This document shows, piece by piece, positions 26,184-34,679 of a stretch of 55,765 nucleotides of DNA. Source of the DNA: Burkholderiales bacterium (GTDB lineage: Bacteria > Pseudomonadota > Gammaproteobacteria > Burkholderiales > Burkholderiaceae_C); NCBI GenBank assembly GCA_025358485.1, contig JANYJJ010000104.1, forward strand, positions 1-55,765, given 5' to 3'. Below the pieces are notes generated by a model. The model had not been told where the DNA came from and did not search any database. It saw only the letters and a program-made list of their open reading frames with translations. Numbering within the stretch: position 1 is the stretch's first letter; each line of letters opens with the position of its first letter. Both the position numbers and the translations under genes were made by a program.

Positions 26184-27968
26184 ATGAAATCTATCGGTCC
26201 AGTTCAAGCGCTGTCCATGCACTTCACCGAGCCGCTGCCACTGCGCAGCGGCAAGCTGCTGCATGAGTACACGCTCACGTATGAAACCTACGGCACGCTC
26301 AACGCCGATCGCAGCAATGCGGTGTTGGTCTGCCATGCGTTGAACGCCAGCCACCACGTGGCCGGCACTTACGAAGGCCAAGCCAAAAGCGAAGGCTGGT
26401 GGGACAACCTCATTGGGCCCGGCAAGCCGCTGGACACTGACCAATTCTTCGTCATCGGCGTCAACAATTTGGGCTCGTGTTTTGGCTCGACCGGGCCAAT
26501 GCAAACCGACGCCTCAACAGGCGCGGCTTACGGCGCTGACTTTCCTGTGGTCACGGTGGAAGACTGGGTCGATTCGCAAGCCCGCCTGCTCGACCGCTTG
26601 GGCATCAATCAGTTGGCCGCTGTGTTGGGTGGCAGTTTGGGCGGCATGCAGGCGCTGAGTTGGTCGCTGCAATACCCCACGCGCTTGCGGCACTGCGTGG
26701 CGGTGGCCACCGCCCCGAATTTGTCGGCGCAGAACATTGCCTTTAACAAAGTGGCGCGCCGCGCCATCGTGACCGATCCTGACTTTCACGGCGGCCACTT
26801 TTATGCGCAGGGCGTGTTGCCGCGACGCGGCTTGCGCGTGGCGCGAATGATTGGCCACATCACCTACCTGAGCGACGACGCGATGGAGGCCAAATTTGGC
26901 CGCGACATGAAAGCCGCTGAGCCCGCCTACAGCACGCAAGACGTTGAGTTTGAGATTGAGAGCTACCTGCGTCATCAAGGCGACAAGTTCAGCGATTACT
27001 TCGATGCCAATACTTATTTGCTGATCACCCGTGCGCTCGATTACTTTGACCCGGCGCGCCATTTCGGCGGCGACCTGAGCGCCACCTTCGCGCGCGCCGT
27101 CTGCAAATTTCAGCTGGTGAGCTTCAGCACCGATTGGCGTTTTTCACCCGAGCGCAGCCGCGAAATCGTCAAAGCGCTGCTCGACAACAAGCTCGACGTG
27201 AGCTACGCCGAAATTGACGCGCCGCACGGCCACGACGCCTTTTTGTTGGACGACGCGCGCTACCACGGCGTGCTGCGCGCTTGCTTCGACAACATCGCAC
27301 GGGAGCTTGCCCATACGAGCGCGCAGGTCGGCCGTTTAGCCACGTCCACTGCGGCTGGCTCAAGCAGCCGAGACATCGAGCTGATCGCGCAAATGGTGCC
27401 CACAGGTTCACGCGTGCTCGACTTGGGCTGCGGCAACGGCGAGCTGTTGGCCCACTTGCGCCAACACCGACTATGCACAGGCTACGGCGTGGAATTGAAT
27501 GACGCCAACCTGCTGACCTGCGTGAAGCGCGGAGTCAATGTGATTCAACTCAATCTCGAAGACGGCCTGGCCACTTTCGCCGACCAAAGCTTCGATGTGG
27601 TGTTGCAGCTTGACACCATGCAGCACCTGCGCAACACCGAACGCATGCTGACCGAGACCGCGCGCGTAGGTCGCACCGGCATCGTCAGCTTTCCCAATTT
27701 TGCGCACTGGCCCAACCGGCTGAGCGTCGTGCGCGGGCGCATGCCAGTCACCAAAGCGCTGCCGTATGAGTGGTACGACACGCCCAATTTGCGCGTCGGC
27801 ACCTTCGCCGATTTCGAGCAACTGGCGCGCAAACTGAGTCTGAAAGTTTTGGACGCTTACGGCATTCAAAACGGCGCGCCCATACGCAACTGGCCGAATC
27901 TGCGAGCCAGTGTGGCGGTGTTCAGTTTTGAGCGACGCGGTTCGCAGGGCCGCCTGGGCAAGCGCTAA
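26184..27968 (+). CDS. metXW: Fused homoserine O-acyltransferase (MetX) - MetW methyltransferase-like protein
   Basis: 594-residue fusion. Residues 1-375 are MetX, the alpha/beta-hydrolase that acylates homoserine at the entry to methionine synthesis. The nucleophile Ser is in [11 protein letters not shown], and [13 protein letters not shown], the Asp in [12 protein letters not shown] and the His in [10 protein letters not shown] are all present. After a short linker ([17 protein letters not shown]), residues about 385-580 are MetW, with the SAM-fold motif [17 protein letters not shown] and [11 protein letters not shown]. In relatives metX and metW are separate neighbouring genes, and MetW is needed for MetX activity. 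The ATG at 26184 fits the start of MetX homologues; TTG codons at 26169 and 26172 lie inside the leader terminator and are unlikely. Confidence 0.93.
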   Translation: MKSIGPVQALSMHFTEPLPLRSGKLLHEYTLTYETYGTLNADRSNAVLVCHALNASHHVAGTYEGQAKSEGWWDNLIGPGKPLDTDQFFVIGVNNLGSCFGSTGPMQTDASTGAAYGADFPVVTVEDWVDSQARLLDRLGINQLAAVLGGSLGGMQALSWSLQYPTRLRHCVAVATAPNLSAQNIAFNKVARRAIVTDPDFHGGHFYAQGVLPRRGLRVARMIGHITYLSDDAMEAKFGRDMKAAEPAYSTQDVEFEIESYLRHQGDKFSDYFDANTYLLITRALDYFDPARHFGGDLSATFARAVCKFQLVSFSTDWRFSPERSREIVKALLDNKLDVSYAEIDAPHGHDAFLLDDARYHGVLRACFDNIARELAHTSAQVGRLATSTAAGSSSRDIELIAQMVPTGSRVLDLGCGNGELLAHLRQHRLCTGYGVELNDANLLTCVKRGVNVIQLNLEDGLATFADQSFDVVLQLDTMQHLRNTERMLTETARVGRTGIVSFPNFAHWPNRLSVVRGRMPVTKALPYEWYDTPNLRVGTFADFEQLARKLSLKVLDAYGIQNGAPIRNWPNLRASVAVFSFERRGSQGRLGKR

Positions 27969-28098
27969 CAAAACCCGGCGTCGCGTCAGCGGCCCGTTTT
28001 AGCTCCCCAATCTGCACTGCAACGGCTTGCGGCGCCACGCGCTAAAACGCCCTGTTGGCGTATCCTCGCCACCCTTCCATGCACACAAAGGCCAGACC

Positions 28099-29070
28099 AT
28101 GAACTACCACTCACCACTCCGCCGCGCGCTCATTGCTGCCGCCAGCGGCGTCATGCTGTTCAGTGGCGTGGCCACTGCCCTCGCGGCTGCGCCACAAGCC
28201 AAATTTCCGGCACCGGGCTTCTTTCGCATGATGCTGGGCAATTTTGAGATCACCGCGTTGTCTGACGGCACGGTCGATTTGCCGGTCGACAAAATTCTGA
28301 CCAACACCACGCCGGGCAAGGTCGATCAAGCCTTGAGCAAGGTATTTTTAAAAGCGCCGCTGGAGACATCGGTGAACGGCTACCTCATTAACACCGGTAC
28401 AAAACTGGTGCTGGTGGACACCGGTGCCGCCAGCTTGTTTGGCCCCACTTTGGGCAAGTTGGTGAACAATTTGAAAGCGGCTGGCTACTCGCCCGATCAG
28501 GTTGACGCTGTGGTGATCACCCACATGCACCCCGACCATGTGGGCGGTTTGGTGAGCGACGGCAAATTGGTGTTTGCCAATGCCACTGTGCACGCCGACC
28601 AGCATGACGCTGACTTCTGGCTCAGCCAAGCCAACCTCGACAAAGCGCCCAAGGAATCAAAAGGTTTTTTCCAAGGCGCGATGGCGTCGTTGAAGCCTTA
28701 TGTGGACGCGGGCAAGTTCAAACCCTTCAACGGCAACACCGATTTGGTGCCCGGCATCAAGGCAATGGCCAGCCCGGGTCACACGCCCGGCCACAGCACT
28801 TACGTGGTCGAAAGCGAAGGCCAAAAGCTGGTGCTGTGGGGCGATTTGATGCACGTTGCCGCGATTCAGTTTGCCGACCCAGGCGTGACGATTCAGTTCG
28901 ATACCGACAGCAAAGCTGCCGCGCTGCAACGTCAACGCGCCTACGCCGATGCGGCCAAAGCGGGCTACTGGGTGGCGGCGGCGCATTTGGCCTTTCCGGG
29001 CATTGGGCACCTGCGCAAAGAGGGCCGAGGCTATGTGTTTGTGCCGGTCAATTACAGCGTGGTGCGCTGA
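28099..29070 (+). CDS. Secreted MBL-fold metallo-hydrolase
   Basis: 323-residue metallo-beta-lactamase-fold protein with an N-terminal signal peptide (RRALIAAASGVMLFSGVATALAAA, cleavage likely near residue 31), hence periplasmic. The zinc motif HMHPDH is in VVITHMHPDHVGG near residue 149; the further ligands are in ASPGHTPGHSTY and VLWGDLMH. The start at 28099 is supported by AAAGG upstream and by the signal peptide; the frame is open 72 bases further up. Substrate not predictable; lactonase, arylsulfatase-like and beta-lactamase-like members share this layout. Confidence 0.88.
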   Translation: MNYHSPLRRALIAAASGVMLFSGVATALAAAPQAKFPAPGFFRMMLGNFEITALSDGTVDLPVDKILTNTTPGKVDQALSKVFLKAPLETSVNGYLINTGTKLVLVDTGAASLFGPTLGKLVNNLKAAGYSPDQVDAVVITHMHPDHVGGLVSDGKLVFANATVHADQHDADFWLSQANLDKAPKESKGFFQGAMASLKPYVDAGKFKPFNGNTDLVPGIKAMASPGHTPGHSTYVVESEGQKLVLWGDLMHVAAIQFADPGVTIQFDTDSKAAALQRQRAYADAAKAGYWVAAAHLAFPGIGHLRKEGRGYVFVPVNYSVVR

Positions 29071-29302
29071 CGCTGGCGCGGTGACGTGAAGTGAGGCGCG
29101 GTGATACGCGGTGACTTGGGATGCAGAAATTTCGAGTGGCGGCTGTCGCTTGCACGCGTCACTTGGCGGCGTGGCCAAACAAGCGTGTTGGAAAATAAGG
29201 GTTGTGTTGGCGGCAAGGCAAGAATCGCGATCAAGTCAGGCGCGAACCTTGCATAAACAAATCGTCGCAACTGGTCACATCAAAAACTACAGGAGTTTCT
29301 TC

Positions 29303-30334
29303 ATGTCCGTCTCATTCTCAAAATCAATCAAGCTGGTCGCCCTGAGCTCTGCCGTAGCCACAGCGGGTTTGGGCTTTTCCGCCGCCGCGTCGGCGCAGTC
29401 CAACGCCACTCTTTACGGTTTGATCGACATGTCGGTGGGTCAATTTCAAACCTCAGGCGCGCCCAAGGTGTGGAAGGCCGAGAGCGGCAACATGAGCACC
29501 AGCTACCTCGGCTTCAAAGGCACCGAAGACCTCGGCGGCGGCTTGAAAGCCAAGTTCGCGTTTGAACATTTCCTGCGCGCTGATGCGGGCGGCGCAGGTC
29601 GCTTCAACGGCGATGCGTTCTGGGCCCGCAGTGCCTACGTCGGCCTGCAAGGCGAATTTGGCTCCACCGTGATCGGCCGCAACACCACGCCGCTGTTTGT
29701 GTCGACGCTGATATTCAATGCCTTCGGTGATTCATTCGGCTTCGCGCCCAGCATTCGCCATTACTTCCTGGGTGCCATCGCAGGCGACACCGCATGGAAC
29801 AACTCCATCGCCTATTCCAGCCCCAACTTCAGCGGTGCCAGCGTCAATGTGTTGGCCAACCTGGGTGAAGGTGCAGCCGGTGCCACGGGCAAAAACCTCG
29901 GTGCCAACGTTTTGTACTTCTCCGGCCCGTTTGCTGGCACCTTGGCATGGCAGCAGGTCAAGAACGGCGTGTTCCCAATTCCTTCGGGTTTCACAGCACA
30001 AGACACCCTGCAAGCGGGTGTGTCGTATGACCTGGGCGTGGCCAAGCTGTTCGGTCAACTCGGCAATGTGAAGACCAAGGCCACCGCCACAGTGAAGACC
30101 AGCCTGTACCAGTTTGGTGCTTCGGCGCCTGTGGCGGGCGGTGTGGTGCTGGCGTCTTACGGCAATGCCAAACGCGAAGTCGGCAATACCAGCAGCACCA
30201 ACAAAACACTGAGCTTGGGCTACGACTACAACCTGTCTAAAAACACCGATGTGTACGGCGTGTTCATGAACGACAAGGTCACCGGCTTGTCGTCAGGCAC
30301 CACGCTGGCGGCCGGTATTCGCATGCGCTTCTAA
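29303..30334 (+). CDS. Gram-negative trimeric porin
   Basis: Outer-membrane porin of about 343 residues, Burkholderiales type. The signal peptide (SKSIKLVALSSAVATAGLGFSAAASAQ) is followed by SNATLYGLIDMSVGQFQ, the usual first beta strand. Other family blocks are LGFKGTEDLGGGLKAKFAFEH, RSAYVGLQGEFGSTVIGRNTTP and the C-terminal strand ending TTLAAGIRMRF, with the terminal Phe needed for outer-membrane insertion. AGGAG lies 7 nt before the ATG at 29303. It is monocistronic, with a strong terminator at 30379. Confidence 0.95.
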   Translation: MSVSFSKSIKLVALSSAVATAGLGFSAAASAQSNATLYGLIDMSVGQFQTSGAPKVWKAESGNMSTSYLGFKGTEDLGGGLKAKFAFEHFLRADAGGAGRFNGDAFWARSAYVGLQGEFGSTVIGRNTTPLFVSTLIFNAFGDSFGFAPSIRHYFLGAIAGDTAWNNSIAYSSPNFSGASVNVLANLGEGAAGATGKNLGANVLYFSGPFAGTLAWQQVKNGVFPIPSGFTAQDTLQAGVSYDLGVAKLFGQLGNVKTKATATVKTSLYQFGASAPVAGGVVLASYGNAKREVGNTSSTNKTLSLGYDYNLSKNTDVYGVFMNDKVTGLSSGTTLAAGIRMRF

Positions 30335-30378
30335 GCGACCGATCGAGCTGCCGATTGAGCGGCCGGCTCGTCGCGCTG

Positions 30379-30404
30379 AACGGCACCTCACGGTGCCGTT
30401 TTTT
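30379..30404 (+). terminator. Intrinsic terminator after the porin gene
   Basis: Perfect 9-bp stem AACGGCACC / GGTGCCGTT with a TCAC loop and a T-tract. It overlaps alternative upstream starts of the following esterase gene, which is one reason to prefer the later start at 30429. Confidence 0.93.
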
Positions 30405-30428
30405 ATGGCGACGTGGGAACATGCGGGC

Positions 30429-31142
30429 ATGAAGATTTCAACCCTGGCCCGCCTGCCTGAAACGGGCTCGCCCGACCTCTTGTTTTTGTTGTTTCACGCA
30501 GCAGGCGGCAGCGCAAAAGACATGAGCGCGCTGGCCCTGCGGTTGACCGCGGCCTACCCTCAAAGCGCAGTTCTGTGCGTGGACGCGCCCTTGCAGTCTG
30601 AGCTTGATGCCGAGCAAAGAACTTGGTTTTGGGCCAACACTGATGACGCGCCAAACAGCGCTGCACGCGTCGCTGAAGCCATGCCTGAATTCATCGCCGT
30701 CGTGCGCGCCCTGCAGCAGCGTTTCGGGGTGAGTTGGCAGCGCACCGCTTTGTTCGGATTTGCTCAGGGCGCGGTGATGGCTTTGGAAGCGGTGCAGGCA
30801 GAGCCGGAATTGGCCGGTCGCGTTTTGGCATTTGCCGGACGCCACGCTCAGCCGCCTGCGCATGCGCCGATTGACACCACCATTCACTTCTTTCACGGCT
30901 TGCAGGACAGCGTTGCGCCCCACGGCCCGGCAGTCGATTCAGCTCGGCGACTGGTGGCGCTGGGCGGCGACGTGACGGCCGATGTGCTGCCGGGAATTGG
31001 CCACGAACTGCACCCTGAGTTGATCGACAAAGCGATCAGTCAGTTGCGTACTTTCTTGCCCAAGAAAGTGTGGCGCGAAGCCATAGAGCAAGCGCCGTTG
31101 ATTTCGCGAGTGGCGTCCAGCGACGAGCTCGGGTCTGGCTGA
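30429..31142 (+). CDS. YpfH-like esterase with Ala in place of the catalytic Ser
   Basis: 238-residue alpha/beta-hydrolase resembling E. coli YpfH (carboxylesterase/phospholipase family): LLFHAAGGSAKDM, AMPEFIAVVRALQQRFGV, GQ-type elbow, RVLAFAGRHA, HFFHGLQDSVAPH and GIGHELHPELID. The nucleophile elbow, normally GFSQG, reads GFAQG; the codon at 30762-30764 is GCT (Ala112) where TCT would give Ser. The Asp (LQDSV) and His (GHELH) of the triad remain. Either the enzyme is inactive, has another role, or there is a base error. ATG 30429 matches the YpfH start; ATG 30405 is also possible. Confidence 0.88.
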   Translation: MKISTLARLPETGSPDLLFLLFHAAGGSAKDMSALALRLTAAYPQSAVLCVDAPLQSELDAEQRTWFWANTDDAPNSAARVAEAMPEFIAVVRALQQRFGVSWQRTALFGFAQGAVMALEAVQAEPELAGRVLAFAGRHAQPPAHAPIDTTIHFFHGLQDSVAPHGPAVDSARRLVALGGDVTADVLPGIGHELHPELIDKAISQLRTFLPKKVWREAIEQAPLISRVASSDELGSG

Positions 31143-31143
31143 G

Positions 31144-32025
31144 TCAAACCGCTGCGTGAGTGGCCGCGTTGGCGGCTTGCGGCGATGCCTTGCTTGCCAA
31201 CGAAGCGGTGACTTCTTTGCGAAACCGGTTCAGCTCTTGAACGCTGGCAAAGCTGCGCTCCATGAGCAAGCTCATGTTGTGCAAGATGCGCTCAACCACC
31301 TTGGTTTCCCACACTGCGTCGAACTGAATTTGTTTGTCCAGCCACTGCTCTAGCCAGGCCGGGTCGGGCAGGCGGCTTTGGATGGTGTCGCGCGGAAACA
31401 AACTGGCGTTCACATGCAGGTTGGTGGGGTGCAGGGCCTGCGCCGTGCGTCGCGCGCTCGCCATCAACACGCCGACTTTCGCGAAAGCGGCGCGTGCTTC
31501 GTCGCCAAACTTTTGCATGGCGCGTTTCATGTAGCGCAAGTAAGCGCCGCCGTGACGCGCTTCGTCGCGCGCCAGGGTTTCGTAGATGGCTTGAATGACG
31601 GGCTCGCTGTGCCATTCAGCGGCGCGGCGGTACCAGTGGTTCAGGCGTATCTCGCCGCAAAAATGCATCATCAAAGTCTCCAGCGCCGGGGCCGGGTCAA
31701 ACTCAAAACGCACGGCGTGCAGCTCTTCTTCGGTGGGCACCAACTCGGGCCGAAAGCGGCGCAGGTATTCCATCAACACCAGCGAGTGCTTTTGTTCCTC
31801 GAAGAACCACACGCTCATGAAGGCGCTGAAGTCGCTGTCGTCGCGGTTGTCACGCAAAAACATCTCAGTCGCGGGAAGTGCGGCCCATTCGGTGATGGCA
31901 TTCATCTTGATGGTTTGCGCTTGCTCGTCGCTCAGCAAGCTGGCGTCGAAGCGCTCCCACGGAATGTCTTTGTCCATGCTCCAGCGCACGGCTTCGAGCT
32001 GTTTGAAAAGTTCTGGGTAAAGCAT
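31144..32025 (-). CDS. Ferritin-like diiron protein
   Basis: 293-residue all-helical protein with the ligand pattern of a carboxylate-bridged diiron centre: Glu in PATEMFLRD, ExxH in FFEEQKHSL, Glu in FCGEIRLNHWYRR, and ExxH in ARDEARHGG. This is the ferritin-like/ribonucleotide reductase R2 or acyl-ACP desaturase-like fold. The specific reaction is unknown; a fatty-acid or redox role would suit the lipid-modification genes nearby. The start has an AAAGG Shine-Dalgarno sequence, and a TAGAAT -10 hexamer at 32052-32057 suggests its own promoter downstream of phrB. It converges with the esterase gene with one base between the stops. Confidence 0.8.
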   Translation of the reverse strand: MLYPELFKQLEAVRWSMDKDIPWERFDASLLSDEQAQTIKMNAITEWAALPATEMFLRDNRDDSDFSAFMSVWFFEEQKHSLVLMEYLRRFRPELVPTEEELHAVRFEFDPAPALETLMMHFCGEIRLNHWYRRAAEWHSEPVIQAIYETLARDEARHGGAYLRYMKRAMQKFGDEARAAFAKVGVLMASARRTAQALHPTNLHVNASLFPRDTIQSRLPDPAWLEQWLDKQIQFDAVWETKVVERILHNMSLLMERSFASVQELNRFRKEVTASLASKASPQAANAATHAAV

Positions 32026-32051
32026 GGTGAGTGCCTTTCAAGTGCCAATTT

Positions 32052-32057
32052 ATTCTA
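32052..32057 (-). promoter_or_regulatory. Probable -10 element of the ferritin-like gene
   Basis: The minus strand reads TAGAATAAATT, the same string as the -10-like element before the GST gene at 5015. It lies 27-32 bases before the ferritin-like ATG and the -35 match is poor. Confidence 0.4.
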
Positions 32058-32117
32058 GACGTGGGCTTGTGACAGCCGTGACGGTGGGGCAATCGACGTG
32101 GCGTGCGCCGACAAGCG

Positions 32118-33710
32118 TCAAAGCTCGTCCAGTGTTTCCAGTACGCGCTGCGCATCGTCTCGGATGCGCTGTCGTTGTTCGGGCGTCATGCGGGTGATGT
32201 TTTTGGCCATCAAGCCGGTGCGCGGATTGGCGGCCAGCGCGGCTTCGTGCTTGTCGAGGAAGTTCCAGTACAGCGTGGTGTAGGGGCACAGCGGCTTGCT
32301 TTTGCTGAGCGCCGTTTTGGCGTCGGGCGCGTAACGGCAGCCGCCGCAGTGATTGCTCATGCGCTGGATGTAAGCGCCGGAAGCCACGTAAGGTTTGCTG
32401 GTGAAACGTCCGCCGTCGGCGTACAGCGCCATGCCCATGACGTTGGGCAGCTCGACCCATTCCACCGCGTCAACGTACACGGCCAAATACCAATCGCTGA
32501 CTTCACTCGGTTTGATTTCCGCCAGCAAACCGAACAAGCCGGTGACCATCAAACGCTGAATGTGATGGGCATAGCCGTGCTCCAAGGTTTGTTTGATGGC
32601 GTCACGCGCACAAGCCATGTGCGTTTGGCCCGTCCAAAACCATTTCGGCAAAGGCCGTTGGTGACCGAAGTGATTGGCCACAGCCATGCCCGGCATCTCC
32701 AGCCAATACACACCGCGTATGAACTCGCGCCAACCGAGCACTTGGCGAACAAAGCCTTCCACGGCTGCTATGGGTGCCTTGCCGGCGCGGTAGGCCGCTT
32801 CGGCGGCGGCAATCACTTCGCGCGGGTCGAGCAAATGCAAGTTCAAGCTGGTGGACAGCAACGAGTGCCAGCCAAACGGCGTGCCCTCCCACATGGCGTC
32901 TTGGTAGTCGCCAAAGTTGACCAGGCGCGCTTCGATGAAGCCGCTCAGCGCGACCAAGGCTTGCTCGCGCGTCACCGGCCAAGCAAATGACGTAAGCGAA
33001 CCAGGGTGAGCAGGGAAGTGGCGTTGCACATCGGCCATCACCTCCTGCGTGACGGCGTCGGGTTCAAACTGCTCGTGCGGCGGAATGAGTCCCGGGCCAG
33101 CTTTGGGATAGCCCTTGCGGTTTTCGGCGTCGAAATTCCACTGCCCGCCTTCGGGTTCACCCGCTTTGCTGGCTGTGGGGTCGAGCAACACCGCATGCTT
33201 GCGGCGCATCTCGCGGTAGAAAAATTCCATGCGCAAGCTCGCGCCGTACTTGCTGGCCCAGCGCGCAAAGTCGGCGCGCGAAACCATGAAATGGCTGTCG
33301 TCAACAATCCGCAAACTCACCTGCGTTGAGGCGGCCGCGGCGGTGATGTCTTGCTGCAACTGCCAAGCGCCGGGCTCGGTCAGGTGCAAGGCAGCCGGTT
33401 TCAACGCGCGCAATTGCTCGGTCAAACGGCCCACCAAAGTGGGCTCGGCGCTGTCCTCTAGGTTGACGTACTGAACGCGCACACCGCGCTCCACCAGGGC
33501 GTCGCGGAAGTGGCGCATGGCCGACAAAAACAAGGCAATGCGCGCCTTGTGGCCCCACACCTTGGTCGCTTCGCCAGGCGCTTCGATCATCAACACCATG
33601 TCAAGTTGCGCATCAAAACTGCTGCCCGCACCGAAAAGGCAGGTGCTGTTCATGTCGAGCTGGTCACCCAAAATAAGAACAAGGCGACGCGGGGTTGTTT
33701 TTTGGGTCAT
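32118..33710 (-). CDS. phrB: FeS cluster-containing cryptochrome/photolyase (PhrB type)
   Basis: 530-residue protein of the prokaryotic FeS-BCP/(6-4) photolyase class. The N-terminal antenna domain starts RLVLILGDQLDMNS; the FAD/DNA-binding C-terminal domain includes RQVLGWREFIRGVYW, HMACARDAIKQTLEHGYAHHIQRLMV and DWYLAVYVDAVEWVELPNVMGM. Four Cys ligands for a 4Fe-4S cluster are visible: Cys in HMACARD, the pair in NHCGGC and Cys in KPLCPY. Such enzymes repair UV (6-4) photoproducts or act as light receptors. It starts four bases after the DUF2256 stop, so the two are co-transcribed. Confidence 0.94.
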   Translation of the reverse strand: MTQKTTPRRLVLILGDQLDMNSTCLFGAGSSFDAQLDMVLMIEAPGEATKVWGHKARIALFLSAMRHFRDALVERGVRVQYVNLEDSAEPTLVGRLTEQLRALKPAALHLTEPGAWQLQQDITAAAASTQVSLRIVDDSHFMVSRADFARWASKYGASLRMEFFYREMRRKHAVLLDPTASKAGEPEGGQWNFDAENRKGYPKAGPGLIPPHEQFEPDAVTQEVMADVQRHFPAHPGSLTSFAWPVTREQALVALSGFIEARLVNFGDYQDAMWEGTPFGWHSLLSTSLNLHLLDPREVIAAAEAAYRAGKAPIAAVEGFVRQVLGWREFIRGVYWLEMPGMAVANHFGHQRPLPKWFWTGQTHMACARDAIKQTLEHGYAHHIQRLMVTGLFGLLAEIKPSEVSDWYLAVYVDAVEWVELPNVMGMALYADGGRFTSKPYVASGAYIQRMSNHCGGCRYAPDAKTALSKSKPLCPYTTLYWNFLDKHEAALAANPRTGLMAKNITRMTPEQRQRIRDDAQRVLETLDEL

Positions 33711-33714
33711 AGAT

Positions 33715-33888
33715 TCAAGACGAAGGTTTGGAGCCGGGTGCCTTGCGGCAGCGGTCAGAGCAATACTTCACAGCTTCCCAGTTTTTGGCCCAAGCCTTGC
33801 GCCAGGTCATGACTCGACCACACTGAACGCAGGTCTTGCTGGGCAGTGAGGCTTTGTTCCCTTTGAAGCCGGACGCGGCGGCGCTCAA
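33715..33888 (-). CDS. DUF2256 small zinc-binding protein
   Basis: 57-residue protein with GFKGNKASLPSKTCVQCGRV and the C-terminal Cys pair in YCSDRCRK, giving a CxxC...CxxxC metal site. The TTG at 33888 is chosen because GGAG lies 7 nt upstream and the conserved part begins just after it; there is no in-frame ATG close by. DUF2256 genes commonly neighbour FeS photolyase/cryptochrome genes, and here it directly precedes phrB. Function unknown; a role in cluster or cofactor handling is possible. Confidence 0.82.
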   Translation of the reverse strand: MSAAASGFKGNKASLPSKTCVQCGRVMTWRKAWAKNWEAVKYCSDRCRKAPGSKPSS

Positions 33889-33889
33889 G

Positions 33890-34589
33890 CGTGGGCTCCG
33901 TGACGCCAGCGCGCGATTTGGGGAGACGTGTCCAACAACACGCCAAGCGCAATGACGCCGTGCACTGACCGACGTTGAAGCGCGGGTCGTGCGAGGGGGT
34001 TTGTGTGTCCTGAGACAGGTACTTCGCACCTCCTAGGGTGAACGAGTCTTCTCCCATCAACAAAGCCAAGGAATGCGGTTCGTTGGCTCGCCGCACGAGT
34101 GTTCTTCGTGCACTTCGAGCTGTCCGCGCATCCAACTGTCGCCGACCAGCGTATCAAAGGGAGTGGGCGCATCCAGAGGAAACCTTGCAATCCCGAACGG
34201 AAATTGAGCTGTTGGAGGTGGCGGCGCAATTCGCCAATTTGGTTTGACCGAAGCAGTTTGATCGAACCACGGAGGTCTTCGGCCACGGTGCCTAGCCCAT
34301 GCTTCCATTCATCGACAGTGTTGTGGCTGAGCTGCCCCAAATCTTCCACAGGCACGGGCATTGGGCGCTCTGGCCGGTGTGCGCCGTCCTTCAAACGCCC
34401 GACAGTCCGCAGTTTTCTATCTTGATCTACCGTGTGTGTGCGTTCATCAATGGAGTCACGCTTGGGTGTGGGAAAGCAACAGCGGCGTTCCCAAACGCGA
34501 AGTGTGTCTTTGCTCAAGCCGGTGTCGCGCTCGACAGCGGAAATCGATAAAGTCAGTGGCCTCACTGGCGGAGAACCATCGCAAAGCAA
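33890..34589 (-). pseudogene. Decayed B12-type MerR regulator (LitR/CarH photoreceptor class)
   Basis: A MerR-family gene broken by at least three frameshifts. Frame 1 from 34589 gives the winged helix (SISAVERDTGLSKDTLRVWE, FPTPKRD) through to LRRHLQQLNFRSGLQGF near 34175. The match then continues in a second frame with LVGDSWMRGQLEVHEEH, whose W-x9-EH motif (34134-34099) is the adenosylcobalamin-binding signature of LitR/CarH. A third frame carries NEPHSLALLMGE (34081-34046), matching the region of the axial-ligand His. The last recognisable piece (VIALGVLLDTSPQIARWR) is back in the first frame. The C-terminus is missing. It lies upstream of the DUF2256-phrB pair. Sequencing error cannot be excluded without reads, but several shifts plus truncation favour true decay. 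Confidence 0.82.
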
Positions 34590-34630
34590 TGCGGTTGATC
34601 CTTCATCGGCGGACAGATCAGTGCGTCCGT

Positions 34631-34654
34631 CAATGCGTTTATCAATGCGTCTAT
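34631..34654. repeat. 12-bp direct repeat upstream of the glutathione peroxidase gene
   Basis: CAATGCGTTTAT is directly followed by CAATGCGTCTAT and then by a partial unit CAATCGGG. It lies 26-49 bases before the start codon, in the promoter/leader region, so it may be an operator or a remnant of slippage. Confidence 0.7.
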
Positions 34655-34679
34655 CAATCGGGTTTGAACAGGATATTTC

